Positions 35,530 to 46,099 are shown, counted from the first letter of the stretch. The stretch is 64,000 bases of DNA from an uncultured bacterium (GCA_949297765.1 CASFTV010000026.1:21429-85428), one strand, 5' to 3'. Notes: generated by a model from the sequence alone, not told the origin. Made by a program: numbers and translations.

Positions 35530-38500
35530 CTACCAGCGGCAGTAGCGATAGGGATCATCCGCCTGGATCGGTTCGTCCGTATAGAAGGAGAATGTTTCCC
35601 GGAGCTTCCGGATGGTCGGGATTCCCCAGATCCCGCCGCTCATCTGCAAATCGTTGCAGAGAATCACAAGCTGGTTTCCGGTCCTTTTCAGAATCTTTCC
35701 GGGAAATGGATGGAATCGCCGCTGCACCCAGTAGTTCTCCGGATTGCTTTTCTGAGTGACCGATCCGATGAATTTGCCGTTGATCCAGCACCAGGATTCA
35801 TCATCGACAGCCGGAATGTTCAGAACATATTCCCCGTTCAGATCCGCTTTCCGCGGCATGTCAAAGGTCCGGCGATACCAGAACCAGCCGTTATAGTTTT
35901 TCAGGTCGTCAAACTGGGCTTCGAAAACACCGTTGACTCTGGTTTTCCGCCATTTTCTGTCCGAGGGGAATGATCCTTTGTGCCAGCCGTTTTCCCGACC
36001 GGTTTTTGCGGGATCTTCCCGTCCGAGCCATCCGTCGGCCAGTTCCACATTGCGGGCGCGGAAGTCCGGATCGAACATCAGAGGTCTGACACGGTCCGCC
36101 GCTCTGAGATTATGGAGCAGACGCGACATCAGAAATGTCGTCCGGCGGATGGTGGAGCGGTACTGTCTCTCGCCGGCGTCAAACTGCCAGGGTGCAACCA
36201 GACTGACCACCAGACGGCCTTTCCCGATCCGGAATACCCGCAGTGCGCGTCCGCCATCTCCTTCCGGATGGAACGACAGGGGAATCGGCGATCTCCAGTG
36301 AAGATCTGCATTGGAAATCCCGCTGAACTCCGGATGATCCGCCAGGCCGTTCACAGAATCCGGAAAATGCCGGCCGGGAACCGGCAGTTCCTCCGGCTTC
36401 AGAAGCGCGGCAAGACTTTCCCGCTCCGGAGCAAGAAGCAGAAGATCCGCACCGTTCTCCAGAAGCCTCTTGAAATCCTCCGGCCTGCTTCCCGGCCCGA
36501 GTACAAGAAGAGTGTCCCCTTTGACCGCATTCCTGTCTTCCGTATAGCGGATCTGCAGCGAATCCAGAAGTTTCCTCCCTCTGGAGTCTCCCAGGTAGAG
36601 GACCGGACGGGAAGCAAATGCCTGCGCTCCGTTCAGACGGCGCAGAAGACGGCGGAATGTGTTTGCCGCTTCAGGATCCTGTTCCGATCTTCCGGAAAGA
36701 TCCATTTGAGAATAAAGAATGTAACCTTTCCCGGCAAACATCTCCAGAACCGGGGCATACTGCAGGTCGAATCCCCCCTCCATCAGAGGACGGAAGTTGC
36801 CGACCGGCGGTTTCTCAATCAGAACGCTGCTGACATTTCCTCTGTTTCCCGCACGCCAGTTGTGGTTCACAAAAAGTCCGTTGAAACTCCATACCGGATA
36901 CAGCGTTTCCAGTTTCGGAAGATTCAGATACCTGCCGGTCAGCGTCGACGAACCGCGCCACCAGCGCTGAGGACGGAAATCCGGAGCCAGAGAAAACACC
37001 TGACGGAGTCCCTGAACATTGACACGGAATCCCATTCTCTGGAGATCGTCCATTTCCTGTTCCAGAACAAGGACTTTCAACCCCCGCTCAATTTCCTCCG
37101 TCAGAGAAAACGGAAGGTGTTTCATTCCCCGGCGTCCGATGATCAGCATCGTCACATTTTTCAGATCCTTTTTGCTCCTGATTCGGCGAAACGCTGTTGT
37201 CCCGGCCTCTTTCAGCAGAGTTTCCGCCGTGCCTTCCGGATCATAAATTCCCAGCGAGGAAAGAGATACCGGTTCTTCGGATGGAATTACATCCACCCGG
37301 AAAGAGTCTTTTGAACCTGTTCCGTCAGGGAATCGGAATTCCGCCTGAATGGTGATCGAATCACGAGGATAGTTCTCCGGAATTCTGAATTCCACCGGGA
37401 CTGATCCTGTTGTTCCGGTCGCCAGTTCCAGTTTTTTTTCCAGAACGATCTCAAGTTCCGGGATCCTTGCCCGGCAGACGGCCGTTCCTGTTCTGCGGGA
37501 ATCATTTGCCACGATCAGCTGCTTGGAAACAAGCTCTCCGCGGGCGAAGTTGTGTCCCTTTTCCGAGAAATCGCCTTCCTTCCCTGCGATGAATCCGAGA
37601 TAATCCGCAAAACAGGCCGCGACAATCTTTCCCATATCTGTCAGCCGGAATGTCCCATGTCCATCTCTGTCCGGCCGGAATCCGTGGGTCTTGTGTCCGG
37701 AACTGGCAAAATAATCGGGTACGCATCCGCGCCGTTTCAGATTCCGGTACGCATTCAGGTTAATCTGGTAATTCTGCAGATCATCCGTTTTTTCCCAGAA
37801 CCATTGATAATCCCATGGCGCGATCCAGGAAATGCCCCGGATCCGGAATGCCCGGAAGTTCTCCCGAACAAATTCATTCAGCAGAGGCCGTGCCGGACGG
37901 AACGGATAGCAGAATCCCCACCAGAAACTGATCGGTTTGTTCCCGAGATTTCTGGTCTGGGAGTCCAGCAGAGCCTTGTCCTCTCTGGTGAGACGATAGG
38001 CCTCCGGTCCCAGAAATTCCGCATGATATTCTTCCGGAAGGAACCACTGATTGACGTTCTTATGCCAGATCATCGAACCGTTGCGGTAACTGGAATAACT
38101 GGCGGTATGCGGAATCCCCCATTCGCTGAGCATCAGAGGGCGCGTCCCGTGCTTTTCCCAGTGTTCGAACCAGTCGGAACGCTCCTGGATCGGCGCCCAA
38201 CAGAGATAAAAGTTGGCGGCATAAACACTGTTCCCCGGAGAACCCGCGTGATGGTAAACCACTCGCTCCGGATCAAGCGCGTTGACAAGTTTTTCGGCTT
38301 TCAGCGCCTGAAGGCGCTGTTCATTGTCGAGATCCGGATCGCCCGGCATTCCGATTTTCAAAGGGTTCTGGTCTGCGATATGTCCGACTGCATTGTGGTT
38401 CATCGTGTACAGAACCACGCCCGGAAGATTCTGGAATCTGCGGATCAGGTGTTCCGCGTGCTGACGGTAGAGCGCACGTTTTTTCGGATCGTCCAGATTC

Positions 38501-40206
38501 CAGTCATATTGCGCGGCGTGCGGAAGAGTCAGGGCGGAGAGCAGACCGAGCCGGGAAGACTCCTCATACACATTGTCGATGTATCCGACAATGCCGGGTT
38601 TGAAGGAATAATCAAGCCCGTAAATGGCATTGAAGTTCGCTTCTTTGATTCTCCGGAGAACGTTGCGGACCCCTTCCCGGTGAGCTTCAAATGCTCCGTT
38701 CCTGGCACAGGCCACCGCCATGCTGCGCAGATGTATGATGCTTCCGTTCAAATAGAAGTTCCGTCCCTCTTTCCAGAATTCGCGGAATCCGAATTCCTCC
38801 GGGAACAGAGTATCCCGCTCGTTGTTTCCATCCCGCTCCAGTGAGATCTCCGCACGATACAGGTTTTCCGGACGGTCGGTATCCCACAGCTTCGGATTTT
38901 CCCAGGAAAATGTGAACTGTCTGCGGAGTCGGACCGCAGCATCCGGAATCCGGAAGGAGGAGGAAAACTCCCGGACCGCCCGATCCCCGTCAAAGACGAT
39001 CGCTTTCAGACGGTAGTTCCCCGGTGCCGCATCGCGGATTCCCGCATCAAACGTGATCGTTTTCTGCCGGACCGAGGGGATGATGTGCACATCGGAAAGC
39101 GAACTCTCCTGCGGCAGCGCTTCCAGATAAAGATCTCCCGTAATCCCGCGGAACGGCAGACGTCCCGAAACTTTCACAACCACATCCGGCGCCATGAAAA
39201 GCGATCCGTTTTTCTCCGGATTGGCGGACACCAGGATCGCCACTTCCTGCCGTCTGCCCGGAATCAACTTTCCCGTGAGATCCAGTTCTCCCCCGGGGAA
39301 GTCGATCTCTCCAGCCTCCTGGCGATCAATCAGAACCTTTGCTCTGGTCTGGAGCATTGTGAAGGTCAGAATGAGCTTTTTTCCGCTCCAGTCCGCCGGG
39401 ACCGTGAAAATTCTCCGGTACCACGCTTCATTCAGCTTCAGCGGATCCGTTTTTTCCGCATAGGGCGAGGCGATGATCTCTTGAGAATTTCCCGCAGTGT
39501 CCATTCCGTTCTCCGGCCAGGCTCCGGGAACCTTGAACCAGCACCAGCCGCTGCCGTCCCTGGGGAATTCCTTCGCCGGCGAACCCGCTTTCAGAGGGAA
39601 AAACTGCCACAGCCCGTTCAGGCAGATCCTTTCCCGCGATCCGGTTTTCCAGCGTTCCGCCCCTTCCAGATTCATTATGCTTTCGACCGTTCCTTCGGGA
39701 GGTGCCGCATCAAGATTTGTGATCCTGTTGCCGGTCACCGGGGCGACGGTCATGTCGAGAAAGTCAACTTTCCCGGAGACCCCCATGTTGGCAGGAGTGA
39801 TCCGGACCGTTGTCGCGCCCGCAGGAATCCGGTAAAAAAGTTCATGCCGTTTCTGCGAGTTCCCGTATGCGGTCGCAAACGGCGGCCAGCCGCCGACCTG
39901 ACGGTTGTTTCTGTCGAAAAAAAGGATTTCCAGTTTCGCGGTCTGCCAGTCGAGTTTGCCTCTGACAACCTCCTCCGTCCACAGAACGAAACGGAAGATC
40001 AGTCCCTTCCATTCCGGATTCAGGGGAAAGTAGCGAACCGCCGCACCGCTCCCGGAAATCGAAACGTTCAGTTTCCCGTTGTCTTCTTTGATCCGGACCT
40101 TGCCCGGTACGGTTTCCTTCCAGTTTTCCGGAGTCAGGAAATTGCCGGCATCTCCGAACACGCAGATACATGATGCCAGCAGCGCGATGAGTACAAAACG
40201 ATACAT
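35530..40206 (-). CDS. Very large secreted GH2-like protein, acid/base residue apparently replaced
   Basis: 1558 aa with a signal peptide (MYRFVLIALLASCICVFGDA). After an N-terminal beta-sandwich (~25-160), residues ~190-480 form the GH2 sugar-binding and Ig-like domains (WYRRIFTVPADW; FGFREFWKEGRNFYLNG). The TIM barrel follows. The nucleophile motif LMLSEWGIP is present (~692), but where GH2 enzymes have a Trp-x-x-Asn-Glu acid/base motif this protein has VVLYTMNHNAVGH (~600), with Asn for Glu. A ThuA-like region and a second GH2-type jelly roll (WFWYRRTFDMP, near residue 1450) make up the C-terminus. It is the last gene of the isomerase-GH127-pilin operon, 21 bases after the pilin-like gene. 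It may be a divergent enzyme or a binding protein. Confidence 0.8.
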   Translation of the reverse strand: MYRFVLIALLASCICVFGDAGNFLTPENWKETVPGKVRIKEDNGKLNVSISGSGAAVRYFPLNPEWKGLIFRFVLWTEEVVRGKLDWQTAKLEILFFDRNNRQVGGWPPFATAYGNSQKRHELFYRIPAGATTVRITPANMGVSGKVDFLDMTVAPVTGNRITNLDAAPPEGTVESIMNLEGAERWKTGSRERICLNGLWQFFPLKAGSPAKEFPRDGSGWCWFKVPGAWPENGMDTAGNSQEIIASPYAEKTDPLKLNEAWYRRIFTVPADWSGKKLILTFTMLQTRAKVLIDRQEAGEIDFPGGELDLTGKLIPGRRQEVAILVSANPEKNGSLFMAPDVVVKVSGRLPFRGITGDLYLEALPQESSLSDVHIIPSVRQKTITFDAGIRDAAPGNYRLKAIVFDGDRAVREFSSSFRIPDAAVRLRRQFTFSWENPKLWDTDRPENLYRAEISLERDGNNERDTLFPEEFGFREFWKEGRNFYLNGSIIHLRSMAVACARNGAFEAHREGVRNVLRRIKEANFNAIYGLDYSFKPGIVGYIDNVYEESSRLGLLSALTLPHAAQYDWNLDDPKKRALYRQHAEHLIRRFQNLPGVVLYTMNHNAVGHIADQNPLKIGMPGDPDLDNEQRLQALKAEKLVNALDPERVVYHHAGSPGNSVYAANFYLCWAPIQERSDWFEHWEKHGTRPLMLSEWGIPHTASYSSYRNGSMIWHKNVNQWFLPEEYHAEFLGPEAYRLTREDKALLDSQTRNLGNKPISFWWGFCYPFRPARPLLNEFVRENFRAFRIRGISWIAPWDYQWFWEKTDDLQNYQINLNAYRNLKRRGCVPDYFASSGHKTHGFRPDRDGHGTFRLTDMGKIVAACFADYLGFIAGKEGDFSEKGHNFARGELVSKQLIVANDSRRTGTAVCRARIPELEIVLEKKLELATGTTGSVPVEFRIPENYPRDSITIQAEFRFPDGTGSKDSFRVDVIPSEEPVSLSSLGIYDPEGTAETLLKEAGTTAFRRIRSKKDLKNVTMLIIGRRGMKHLPFSLTEEIERGLKVLVLEQEMDDLQRMGFRVNVQGLRQVFSLAPDFRPQRWWRGSSTLTGRYLNLPKLETLYPVWSFNGLFVNHNWRAGNRGNVSSVLIEKPPVGNFRPLMEGGFDLQYAPVLEMFAGKGYILYSQMDLSGRSEQDPEAANTFRRLLRRLNGAQAFASRPVLYLGDSRGRKLLDSLQIRYTEDRNAVKGDTLLVLGPGSRPEDFKRLLENGADLLLLAPERESLAALLKPEELPVPGRHFPDSVNGLADHPEFSGISNADLHWRSPIPLSFHPEGDGGRALRVFRIGKGRLVVSLVAPWQFDAGERQYRSTIRRTTFLMSRLLHNLRAADRVRPLMFDPDFRARNVELADGWLGREDPAKTGRENGWHKGSFPSDRKWRKTRVNGVFEAQFDDLKNYNGWFWYRRTFDMPRKADLNGEYVLNIPAVDDESWCWINGKFIGSVTQKSNPENYWVQRRFHPFPGKILKRTGNQLVILCNDLQMSGGIWGIPTIRKLRETFSFYTDEPIQADDPYRYCRW

Positions 40207-40227
40207 AAGCTCTTCTCCTCCCGTCCG

Positions 40228-40953
40228 TTATAATTCCTGAGTCCGCCAGAAGGTGGAATACTGATACCCTGTCCGCCAGTAGGCGTCGTTGGCAAAATCG
40301 CAGTGGGCTTTGCTTTTGAATTCCGCATGTCCGTCTACGAAGAGCAGGTTGGCTCCCATCCCGTTATGGCGCATCCCGAGACGGGTCACGGGATTGTCCA
40401 GATAAACGGCCCGGTTCCCGTTGGTCGCGTCTCCCCGACAGCAGTCGGCAACCTCCATTTGCTTTGACGGCTGTTTGAACTGATCGGTCTTGTACTGGAT
40501 GTAGCCTTTGGTCGAGTCGTACATGAAGATGTTCATGCCGTAATTGCTGTATTCCACATTGTTTGTTCCGATATTGGTGTTCTCGCCCGGACAACCGAAA
40601 ACTCCTTTCGCCCTCAGATCCGTGTTGTATCCGAACCAGGCCCCTGTTTTGGAATCCGGCCGGACACAGTGGCGGTACAGAAGGTCCGGCCAGAAATCGT
40701 ATGCCCGTGATCCGTTGAGAAACTCCGCCGGCGTTTCTGTCGTTTTCGTCGGGATGTATCCGTCAAAATCCATGGAATAGATCTGCAGAAAGCTGCCGAT
40801 CTGCTTCAGATTGGAGAGACACTGCATGCTCCGGGCTTTCTCCCTTGCGGAATTCAACGCCGGAAGAAGCAACCCCGCAAGAATGGCAATGACCGCAATC
40901 ACGACAAGAAATTCTACAAGTGTAAACACATTCCTTTTCTTCGATTTTTTCAT
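40228..40953 (-). CDS. Pilin-like (prepilin N-terminus) surface protein
   Basis: About 241 aa from the ATG at 40951-40953, which follows GAGGAG. Leader MKKSKKRN, then [19 protein letters not shown], a prepilin signal with E at +5, and [13 protein letters not shown]. The C-terminal signature is complete: [18 protein letters not shown]. Its start overlaps the GH127 stop (ATGA) and its stop lies 21 bases before the GH2-like gene, so it is translationally coupled to both. The long upstream open frame is the GH127 gene in another frame. Confidence 0.9.
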   Translation of the reverse strand: MKKSKKRNVFTLVEFLVVIAVIAILAGLLLPALNSAREKARSMQCLSNLKQIGSFLQIYSMDFDGYIPTKTTETPAEFLNGSRAYDFWPDLLYRHCVRPDSKTGAWFGYNTDLRAKGVFGCPGENTNIGTNNVEYSNYGMNIFMYDSTKGYIQYKTDQFKQPSKQMEVADCCRGDATNGNRAVYLDNPVTRLGMRHNGMGANLLFVDGHAEFKSKAHCDFANDAYWRTGYQYSTFWRTQEL

Positions 40954-42611
40954 ACGCTTCTCCTCTCTGTTGTATAATATAACGGATCGTTTCTTAACCC
41001 CCCGGTTGAGACGGTCGGGAAATAGGTCCGGGTGCGGTGTTCTCTTGAAAATCGCGTAAACAGGACGTCCATCCGGGGATGAGTCTGATTCGGAAGCACG
41101 CACGGGACCCGGATCCCTTCCGCTTCCGCGGCAGAAGGCTGTGTGTTGTCAATGGTCAGAAGATCCATGGAGTAGTTCGAAAGTTGATTGCGGTCGGATT
41201 CCACCGCGTAAACCAGCGGCCCGCGCATCAGTGCGGCGCGGTTTGTCTGCGCTGCTGTGCCGCGGATCAGGCAGACCGGCATCGGAAGGTTGATCTCCAT
41301 TTCGTGTTCGCCCGCTTCGACTGGAAGAGAAAACCAGCCGGAGGATGCATTGAATTCCCTTCTGGTATCCGAAATCCTTGCTCCGGGACACCATGTCGGA
41401 ATCCGGAGCGTCAGAGTGAAGTCTGCGGACGCGGAAATTTTCAGGTGGACCTTCTCCGATTCGGGATACAAGGTTGTCTGTTCAATTCTTGTTCCCGGAA
41501 GCGTCAGGACAGAATCCGTGTAAAGATTTACCGCCACGCCGTCACCGGTTTCGAAATAGACCGCATCCGGAAGTTCGAACATCATGCGCCGCAGGTTGTT
41601 CGGACAGCAGTAGGTTTCGTGTTCGTACCATTGACCGGGTTCGTTGAACGGAATGAAATAACGCTGGCGCATACCGTCTTCCGACTGCGCCCCGAAGAAC
41701 GCGTTATACAGAATCCGTTCATAAAGATCGCCGAATTTCGGATCGGCATCCAGCTCGAACATTTTTGCAGCGCAGCGGAGCAGATAGGCGGAAACACAGG
41801 TCTCCCCCCATCTGCCCAGTCCGGTTTGCGAATCGTCCCACACCTCGCCCCAGTTGATTCCTCCCGAGCAGGAGCCGGAGATCGAAGAAAAACGGCGGAA
41901 GACTCTGTTCCAGAGTTCCCGCACTCCCGCAAACAGGGCAGGCGACGAATCCCCGGTCAGAAGGGCATATTGAACCTGAGAAAGAACGCGGGCAATCCAT
42001 GTATAAACATGTGCGATTCCGTTGATCGGAAGCATGCGGTCATAGACATCCAGCGATTCCGTCAGCCGCAATTCTTGGCGGCAGTAATCAAGAAATTTTC
42101 TGTCTCCCGATTCCTGAAAGAGCATCAGAAACGCCGTTTCCAGTCCGATGGTCGGCAGCGTTTTCCGTCCGACGAGAAAATTCCCGAGCCGGAGTGCGGC
42201 CTCCAGCGAATTCCCCGTCCCGAAACAGCGGTGGTCAAGCACAAACGCCTGAATCATATACGCCTGATCGTGATTGTCCCAGAAGCCGGGTTTCCCGGAA
42301 AATGCCGTGATCGCTCCATCGTCCGACTGCGTGGCCGTCAGCTGGGCAAGACAATCGGTTTTAAACCGGATCATTTCTTCTCCGCCGATGCCGTGGATTG
42401 CGGCTTTGACCACCGCGTCAAGAAACATGCCGTATCCGGAGAAGGCCCCTGGAAGGTCCGGCTTCTCTTTCCGCCGTTGGAAATGACGGACAAAAACTTC
42501 TTCCACATCAAGATGATGCAGAATTTTTCCCGCGGTCAGATCCATCCGCCGGCGGATCTCCCCGCCGACCGTGACAGCCTGCGGCGGATATGGACGGAAC
42601 CGCAGATTCAT
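40950..42611 (-). CDS. GH127-family beta-L-arabinofuranosidase-like enzyme
   Basis: About 553 aa from the ATG at 42609-42611 ([12 protein letters not shown]), which overlaps the previous stop (ATGA) and has GGGAG upstream. The family (formerly DUF1680) removes beta-L-arabinofuranose with a zinc-bound cysteine nucleophile. Visible here are [18 protein letters not shown] (the Glu and Cys ligand region, ~269) and [11 protein letters not shown] (paired Cys with the nucleophile, ~335), in an alpha/alpha barrel followed by beta-sandwich domains. No signal peptide, so it works on imported arabino-oligosaccharides. The preceding isomerase-like gene may handle the released sugar. Confidence 0.9.
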   Translation of the reverse strand: MNLRFRPYPPQAVTVGGEIRRRMDLTAGKILHHLDVEEVFVRHFQRRKEKPDLPGAFSGYGMFLDAVVKAAIHGIGGEEMIRFKTDCLAQLTATQSDDGAITAFSGKPGFWDNHDQAYMIQAFVLDHRCFGTGNSLEAALRLGNFLVGRKTLPTIGLETAFLMLFQESGDRKFLDYCRQELRLTESLDVYDRMLPINGIAHVYTWIARVLSQVQYALLTGDSSPALFAGVRELWNRVFRRFSSISGSCSGGINWGEVWDDSQTGLGRWGETCVSAYLLRCAAKMFELDADPKFGDLYERILYNAFFGAQSEDGMRQRYFIPFNEPGQWYEHETYCCPNNLRRMMFELPDAVYFETGDGVAVNLYTDSVLTLPGTRIEQTTLYPESEKVHLKISASADFTLTLRIPTWCPGARISDTRREFNASSGWFSLPVEAGEHEMEINLPMPVCLIRGTAAQTNRAALMRGPLVYAVESDRNQLSNYSMDLLTIDNTQPSAAEAEGIRVPCVLPNQTHPRMDVLFTRFSREHRTRTYFPTVSTGGLRNDPLYYTTERRSV

Positions 42612-43594
42612 GGAGTTTCTCCCCGGAACAGAAGCCGGCGCATCAGGCGGCTTGCTGCAACAGCATCCTTGCGTTTGAGAACTTCGTCGATTTCTGCGCT
42701 GTCGGCATGGTCCATGATTCCTTCCAGCGCATGGAGCCATTCGGCGCTTTCGGCAACGGCGTCACGCCCGTCCTCGCGATAGGGATACTGGTCGATTGTC
42801 ATCCATCCCTCGTAGCCGGTACGGCGCAGCCAGTGGAAAAATTCCAGATATTCAAGCGTATGGACGGAGCCGGCGATCATGTCATCATCCCAGAGCCGGT
42901 AGTTGTCGTTGATGTGGACATGGAAGAGACGGTTCCCGTATTTATGGAGGATGGCAACCGCTTCCGCAGGACTTTCATATCCGAGAAGGACATGCCCGTA
43001 ATCCAGCGCGGCCCCGCAGCTGGCTTCCCCGATCTCTTCAAGAATGAGGACCGCCGCCGCGGTATTGTTGAGATAACAGCGGTTGCGCGGTTCTCTGGCT
43101 TTGTATTCAAGGGCAATACGGATTTCCCTGTTATGGCGGCAGGCTTCCCGGATACCGTCGGCGAACCAGGTCCGCTCCTGTTCGTAATCGGCTTGAAAAA
43201 TATAGTCGTACCCGTCCTGTCCGGGCCAGATTGTGACAAGATTGCAGCCGATTTCGGCGGCGAGATCCATGGCCCGTTTTGTGTCGTCAACTGCCGACCG
43301 GCGGATCGCGGGATCGGGCGAAGAGAAGGAACCCTGTTTCCATTTCGCCTGTGCAAAGTGATCGACGGCAAGGGATACCGGATTCAGTCCGGTCGCATCC
43401 AGCATCCGGCGGACTGTGGGGAATCCATCGACAAGATCGGGGGTGAGGACAAGATCGACTCCGGTCAGATGCGGGACTGTCGCCGCGCGCTGGAACAATT
43501 CCTCTATGGAATAGGGACGGCCGTATGCTCCGCAGTAGCGGTCGGAGCAGGAGCCGACATTGCCGAGAAAAACTGAATATTTTCGCTGATTCAT
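42608..43594 (-). CDS. Xylose isomerase-like TIM-barrel protein (sugar isomerase/epimerase family)
   Basis: 328 aa, AP-endonuclease-2/xylose-isomerase fold. Metal-binding and catalytic candidates are in TIWPGQDGYDY (~125), IALEYKAREPRN (Glu, ~165), AALDYGHVLLG (Asp and His, ~205), FHVHINDN (His, ~233) and WMTIDQYPY (Asp, ~277). Related proteins interconvert aldoses and ketoses in the cytoplasm. It is the first gene of an operon with GH127, a pilin-like gene and a GH2-like gene, behind a consensus promoter, so it probably isomerises a sugar released by those enzymes. L-arabinose or L-rhamnose are guesses only. Confidence 0.85.
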   Translation of the reverse strand: MNQRKYSVFLGNVGSCSDRYCGAYGRPYSIEELFQRAATVPHLTGVDLVLTPDLVDGFPTVRRMLDATGLNPVSLAVDHFAQAKWKQGSFSSPDPAIRRSAVDDTKRAMDLAAEIGCNLVTIWPGQDGYDYIFQADYEQERTWFADGIREACRHNREIRIALEYKAREPRNRCYLNNTAAAVLILEEIGEASCGAALDYGHVLLGYESPAEAVAILHKYGNRLFHVHINDNYRLWDDDMIAGSVHTLEYLEFFHWLRRTGYEGWMTIDQYPYREDGRDAVAESAEWLHALEGIMDHADSAEIDEVLKRKDAVAASRLMRRLLFRGETP

Positions 43595-43627
43595 TCGTTC
43601 TCTCCATTTGTAATGTTCTGCTTTTAT

Positions 43628-43656
43628 ATTATATTCTATTTCACTGAAAATGTCAA
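43628..43656 (-). promoter_or_regulatory. Consensus sigma70 promoter of the isomerase-GH127-pilin-GH2 operon
   Basis: On the minus strand TTGACA (43651-43656), exactly 17 bases, then TATAAT (43628-43633): a perfect match. Such strength suggests control by repression rather than activation. Confidence 0.75.
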
Positions 43657-43700
43657 TTCCCAGCGGTATGTAACATTCAACAAAAAATATGGAGAAAACG

Positions 43701-44528
43701 ATGAGCGAGTCTCTGTTGTCCTACTACAACAGCCGTCGTCCGTGGGGAACGCCGGGCCGGGAGTTCCTGATCCGCGGTTTCGCCCTTCGCGAAACCATGC
43801 CTCCGGTGATCGTTCACAATGGAGAAAAATCGGCATATCCGTGGCCATGGCTGTTGATCTTCTTTGAAGATCCGGTGATCCTGAATCCCGGGACTCCGGA
43901 GGAGACGGAATGTGAACGCTCTCTGATGATCTGGCCTTCCGCTTCCGCTCACCACTATGGAAACGAAAGACAGAAATGGACTCACTCCTGGATGATCGTG
44001 GATTTCCCTGAAATGGAGCAGTTTCTGAAAAAAAGTCCGCTCCCGGTCGGTCTGCCGTTCCGGACCGATGCGGGACGGCTGTTCGAAAGATATCTCCCGA
44101 TCTTCCGCGAGGAACTGGCGGCGGATCCGCCGGATTCCTTCTTCCTGAAGAATCTGCTCCAGCTTTTCCTCTACGATCTGCACAGAGCGTGCCGGAATGA
44201 CGCTCCGCCGATTCCGCCGCGGGTCCGTGAAATGGAACAGTATCTGGCGGACCATCTGGTCGAAGATCTGAGCGTTCCAAGACTCGCCGCGGAATTCGGG
44301 CTCTCCGCGCCGCATGTGACGGCGCTGTTCCGGGAATTCTGTCACATCTCTCCGATGGCCCGCCTGAATGCGCTGCGGATGAACCGCGCGGCTCGGCTGC
44401 TGAGTCTGTATCCCTATTCCTGCAAGGAGATTGCAGAGCTGACAGGATTCCGGGACGCCCTCTATTTTTCCAGACGTTTCCGGCAGTTCTGGGGAATGTC
44501 CCCGCGCGATTACCGGCGCCGTTCCTGA
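43701..44528 (+). CDS. AraC-family transcription regulator
   Basis: About 275 aa from the ATG at 43701 (MSESLLSYYNSRRP), with GGAG seven bases upstream; an ATG four codons earlier lacks a site. Residues ~40-110 look like a cupin effector domain. The C-terminal part holds VPRLAAEFGLSAPHVTALF and CKEIAELTGFRDALYFSRRF and ends GMSPRDYRRRS. It is divergent from the isomerase-GH127 operon across ~106 bases that contain a perfect promoter, so it probably regulates that operon, possibly as a repressor. Confidence 0.9.
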   Translation: MSESLLSYYNSRRPWGTPGREFLIRGFALRETMPPVIVHNGEKSAYPWPWLLIFFEDPVILNPGTPEETECERSLMIWPSASAHHYGNERQKWTHSWMIVDFPEMEQFLKKSPLPVGLPFRTDAGRLFERYLPIFREELAADPPDSFFLKNLLQLFLYDLHRACRNDAPPIPPRVREMEQYLADHLVEDLSVPRLAAEFGLSAPHVTALFREFCHISPMARLNALRMNRAARLLSLYPYSCKEIAELTGFRDALYFSRRFRQFWGMSPRDYRRRS

Positions 44529-44783
44529 CTGCCGCAGCCGTCCGCGCAGAAGCCGGAAACTCCGGGGAAAATGCCGATGCCTCTTGTCCCGTCCGGACCG
44601 GGAAAAAGATCCCTTCTCCCGGAACTTTTCCCGAAAAGAATTCCCGGAAGGATGTTCTTTTCTCTGCAATTTGCGCGCCCGGGGTTGCAATCGGGGGAAA
44701 TCCTGTTATCTTACAGAAATGACCGGTTTCCCCTCGTCGGCGGAAACAGAAGAACTCATTGAATTTTTACAACAGGAAAAAAA

Positions 44784-46019
44784 ATGAATCGATTCGCAAA
44801 ATGTATGATGCTGATCGCCGCCATGGCGGTCGTATCCGGATGTCAGTCGGGAAAAACCTGTCCGGAGGATTCCGGAACCACCTTTGCAAAAGATGCGCTG
44901 ATGCCTTTCGTCCAGAGCGGTCAGCTCCCCGGGGCTATTTGCGTGTTTTATAAAAACGGAATTCAGGAGACCGCCTGCGTCGGCTATGCCGATGTGGCTG
45001 CGAAGCGCCCCATCACAATGGATGACGTCTATATGCAGTGCTCGCAGACCAAAGGCTTTTGCGGCGTGACCATTGCCATGCTGGTCGAGGAAGGGAAGAT
45101 TTCTCTTGATGATCCTGTTTCAAAATATCTGCCGGAATTCAGGACTCTCTGGGTCCTGGCCTCCAACAAAGACGGCGTGAAAACCCTTGTCAAAGCAAAA
45201 AATCCACTGACCATCCGCATGGTCATGAACCATACCGGCGGATTCCCGTTTGAGATCTGCGCAAAACAGGGAAATCTCAAAGGCGGCGGCTGGAGCGGAG
45301 GCGCTCCGCTGCGTCAGACGGCCGCTATCGCCGCAGCATGTCCTCTGCTGTTTGAACCCGGAACAAAAACACAGTATTCCAATACCGGAATTGATATCGG
45401 CGCGGCGGTCGTTGAAGTCGTAACGGGAAAACCCTGGGAGGATTTCCTGAAAGAACGGGTTTTAATTCCTCTCGGCATGAAATCCAGTTCCTTCCGTCCG
45501 ACCGACAAACAGCTGGAAACCCAGGTCGAAATGTATGACTGCGTGAAGGATGCTCCCGCAAAGTACCGGCGCCAGAATAACATGCAGCAGCGTCCCTACA
45601 ACGGATCGCATGTCTTTGCTTCGGCGGGCGCGGGCCTCTGGACAACGGCAAACGATCAGCTGAAATTCTATAAAATGCTGATGAATCTCGGCGTCGGCGA
45701 CAATGGCGTGAGAATCCTGAAGGAGGAAACCGTCAAACAGCTGCTCGCCAAATCGACCCGGCCGAAAGGAATGGGCGGTTATTCCCTCGGCCTTTCCGCT
45801 CCCGAAGAGGACAAGGAGGATTCCTGGTTCGGTCATGGCGGCGCATGGGGAACCAACTGCTCGGTCAACTGGCACCGCAAGGAGTTGAAACTCTGGGTCG
45901 TGCAGCTCTGCGGACAGCCGCGCCCCTGGGACAAGGCTCGCGCCGAGGCTGAGAAAAAATTCTTCCGCTATGTCATCGACAACTCAAGGACGGACGCCTA
46001 TACGGGCCGCACCAGATAA
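44784..46019 (+). CDS. Serine hydrolase lipoprotein, class C beta-lactamase-like
   Basis: 411 aa. The signal sequence ends in a lipobox (VVSGC, Cys ~20), so the protein is a lipoprotein. The catalytic serine is in CSQTKGF (SxxK, residues ~88-91), the second motif is QYSNTG (YxN, ~199) and the third is WFGHGGAWG (HGG in place of KTG, ~350). This is the penicillin-binding-protein/esterase fold (beta-lactamase superfamily, EstB/AmpC-like), often an esterase or D-amino peptidase and not a resistance enzyme. It is transcribed alone between a regulator and a perfect terminator. The natural substrate is unknown. Confidence 0.87.
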   Translation: MNRFAKCMMLIAAMAVVSGCQSGKTCPEDSGTTFAKDALMPFVQSGQLPGAICVFYKNGIQETACVGYADVAAKRPITMDDVYMQCSQTKGFCGVTIAMLVEEGKISLDDPVSKYLPEFRTLWVLASNKDGVKTLVKAKNPLTIRMVMNHTGGFPFEICAKQGNLKGGGWSGGAPLRQTAAIAAACPLLFEPGTKTQYSNTGIDIGAAVVEVVTGKPWEDFLKERVLIPLGMKSSSFRPTDKQLETQVEMYDCVKDAPAKYRRQNNMQQRPYNGSHVFASAGAGLWTTANDQLKFYKMLMNLGVGDNGVRILKEETVKQLLAKSTRPKGMGGYSLGLSAPEEDKEDSWFGHGGAWGTNCSVNWHRKELKLWVVQLCGQPRPWDKARAEAEKKFFRYVIDNSRTDAYTGRTR

Positions 46020-46043
46020 ATCCGGATGACCGATTTGATTTTT

Positions 46044-46085
46044 GCGGTATTCTGCGGTGAAAGATCTGCAGAATACCGCTTTTTT
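46044..46085 (+). terminator. Intrinsic terminator after the serine hydrolase gene
   Basis: GCGGTATTCTGC (46044-46055) pairs perfectly with GCAGAATACCGC (46068-46079), a 12-base stem with 12-base loop, followed by TTTTTT. It lies 25 bases after the stop codon. Confidence 0.9.
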
Positions 46086-46099
46086 CATCTTCTGCAGTT

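Noticed and set aside
37552..38844. 430-codon plus-strand open frame
   Set aside because: Lies wholly antisense to the 1558-aa GH2-like gene, has no domain and its composition mirrors the sense gene; long antisense frames are common in this GC-richer DNA.
44784..46019. Beta-lactam resistance gene
   Set aside because: The SxxK/YxN/HGG set fits the wider serine esterase and D-peptidase superfamily; the KTG motif of true beta-lactamases is HGG and the context gives no resistance link.
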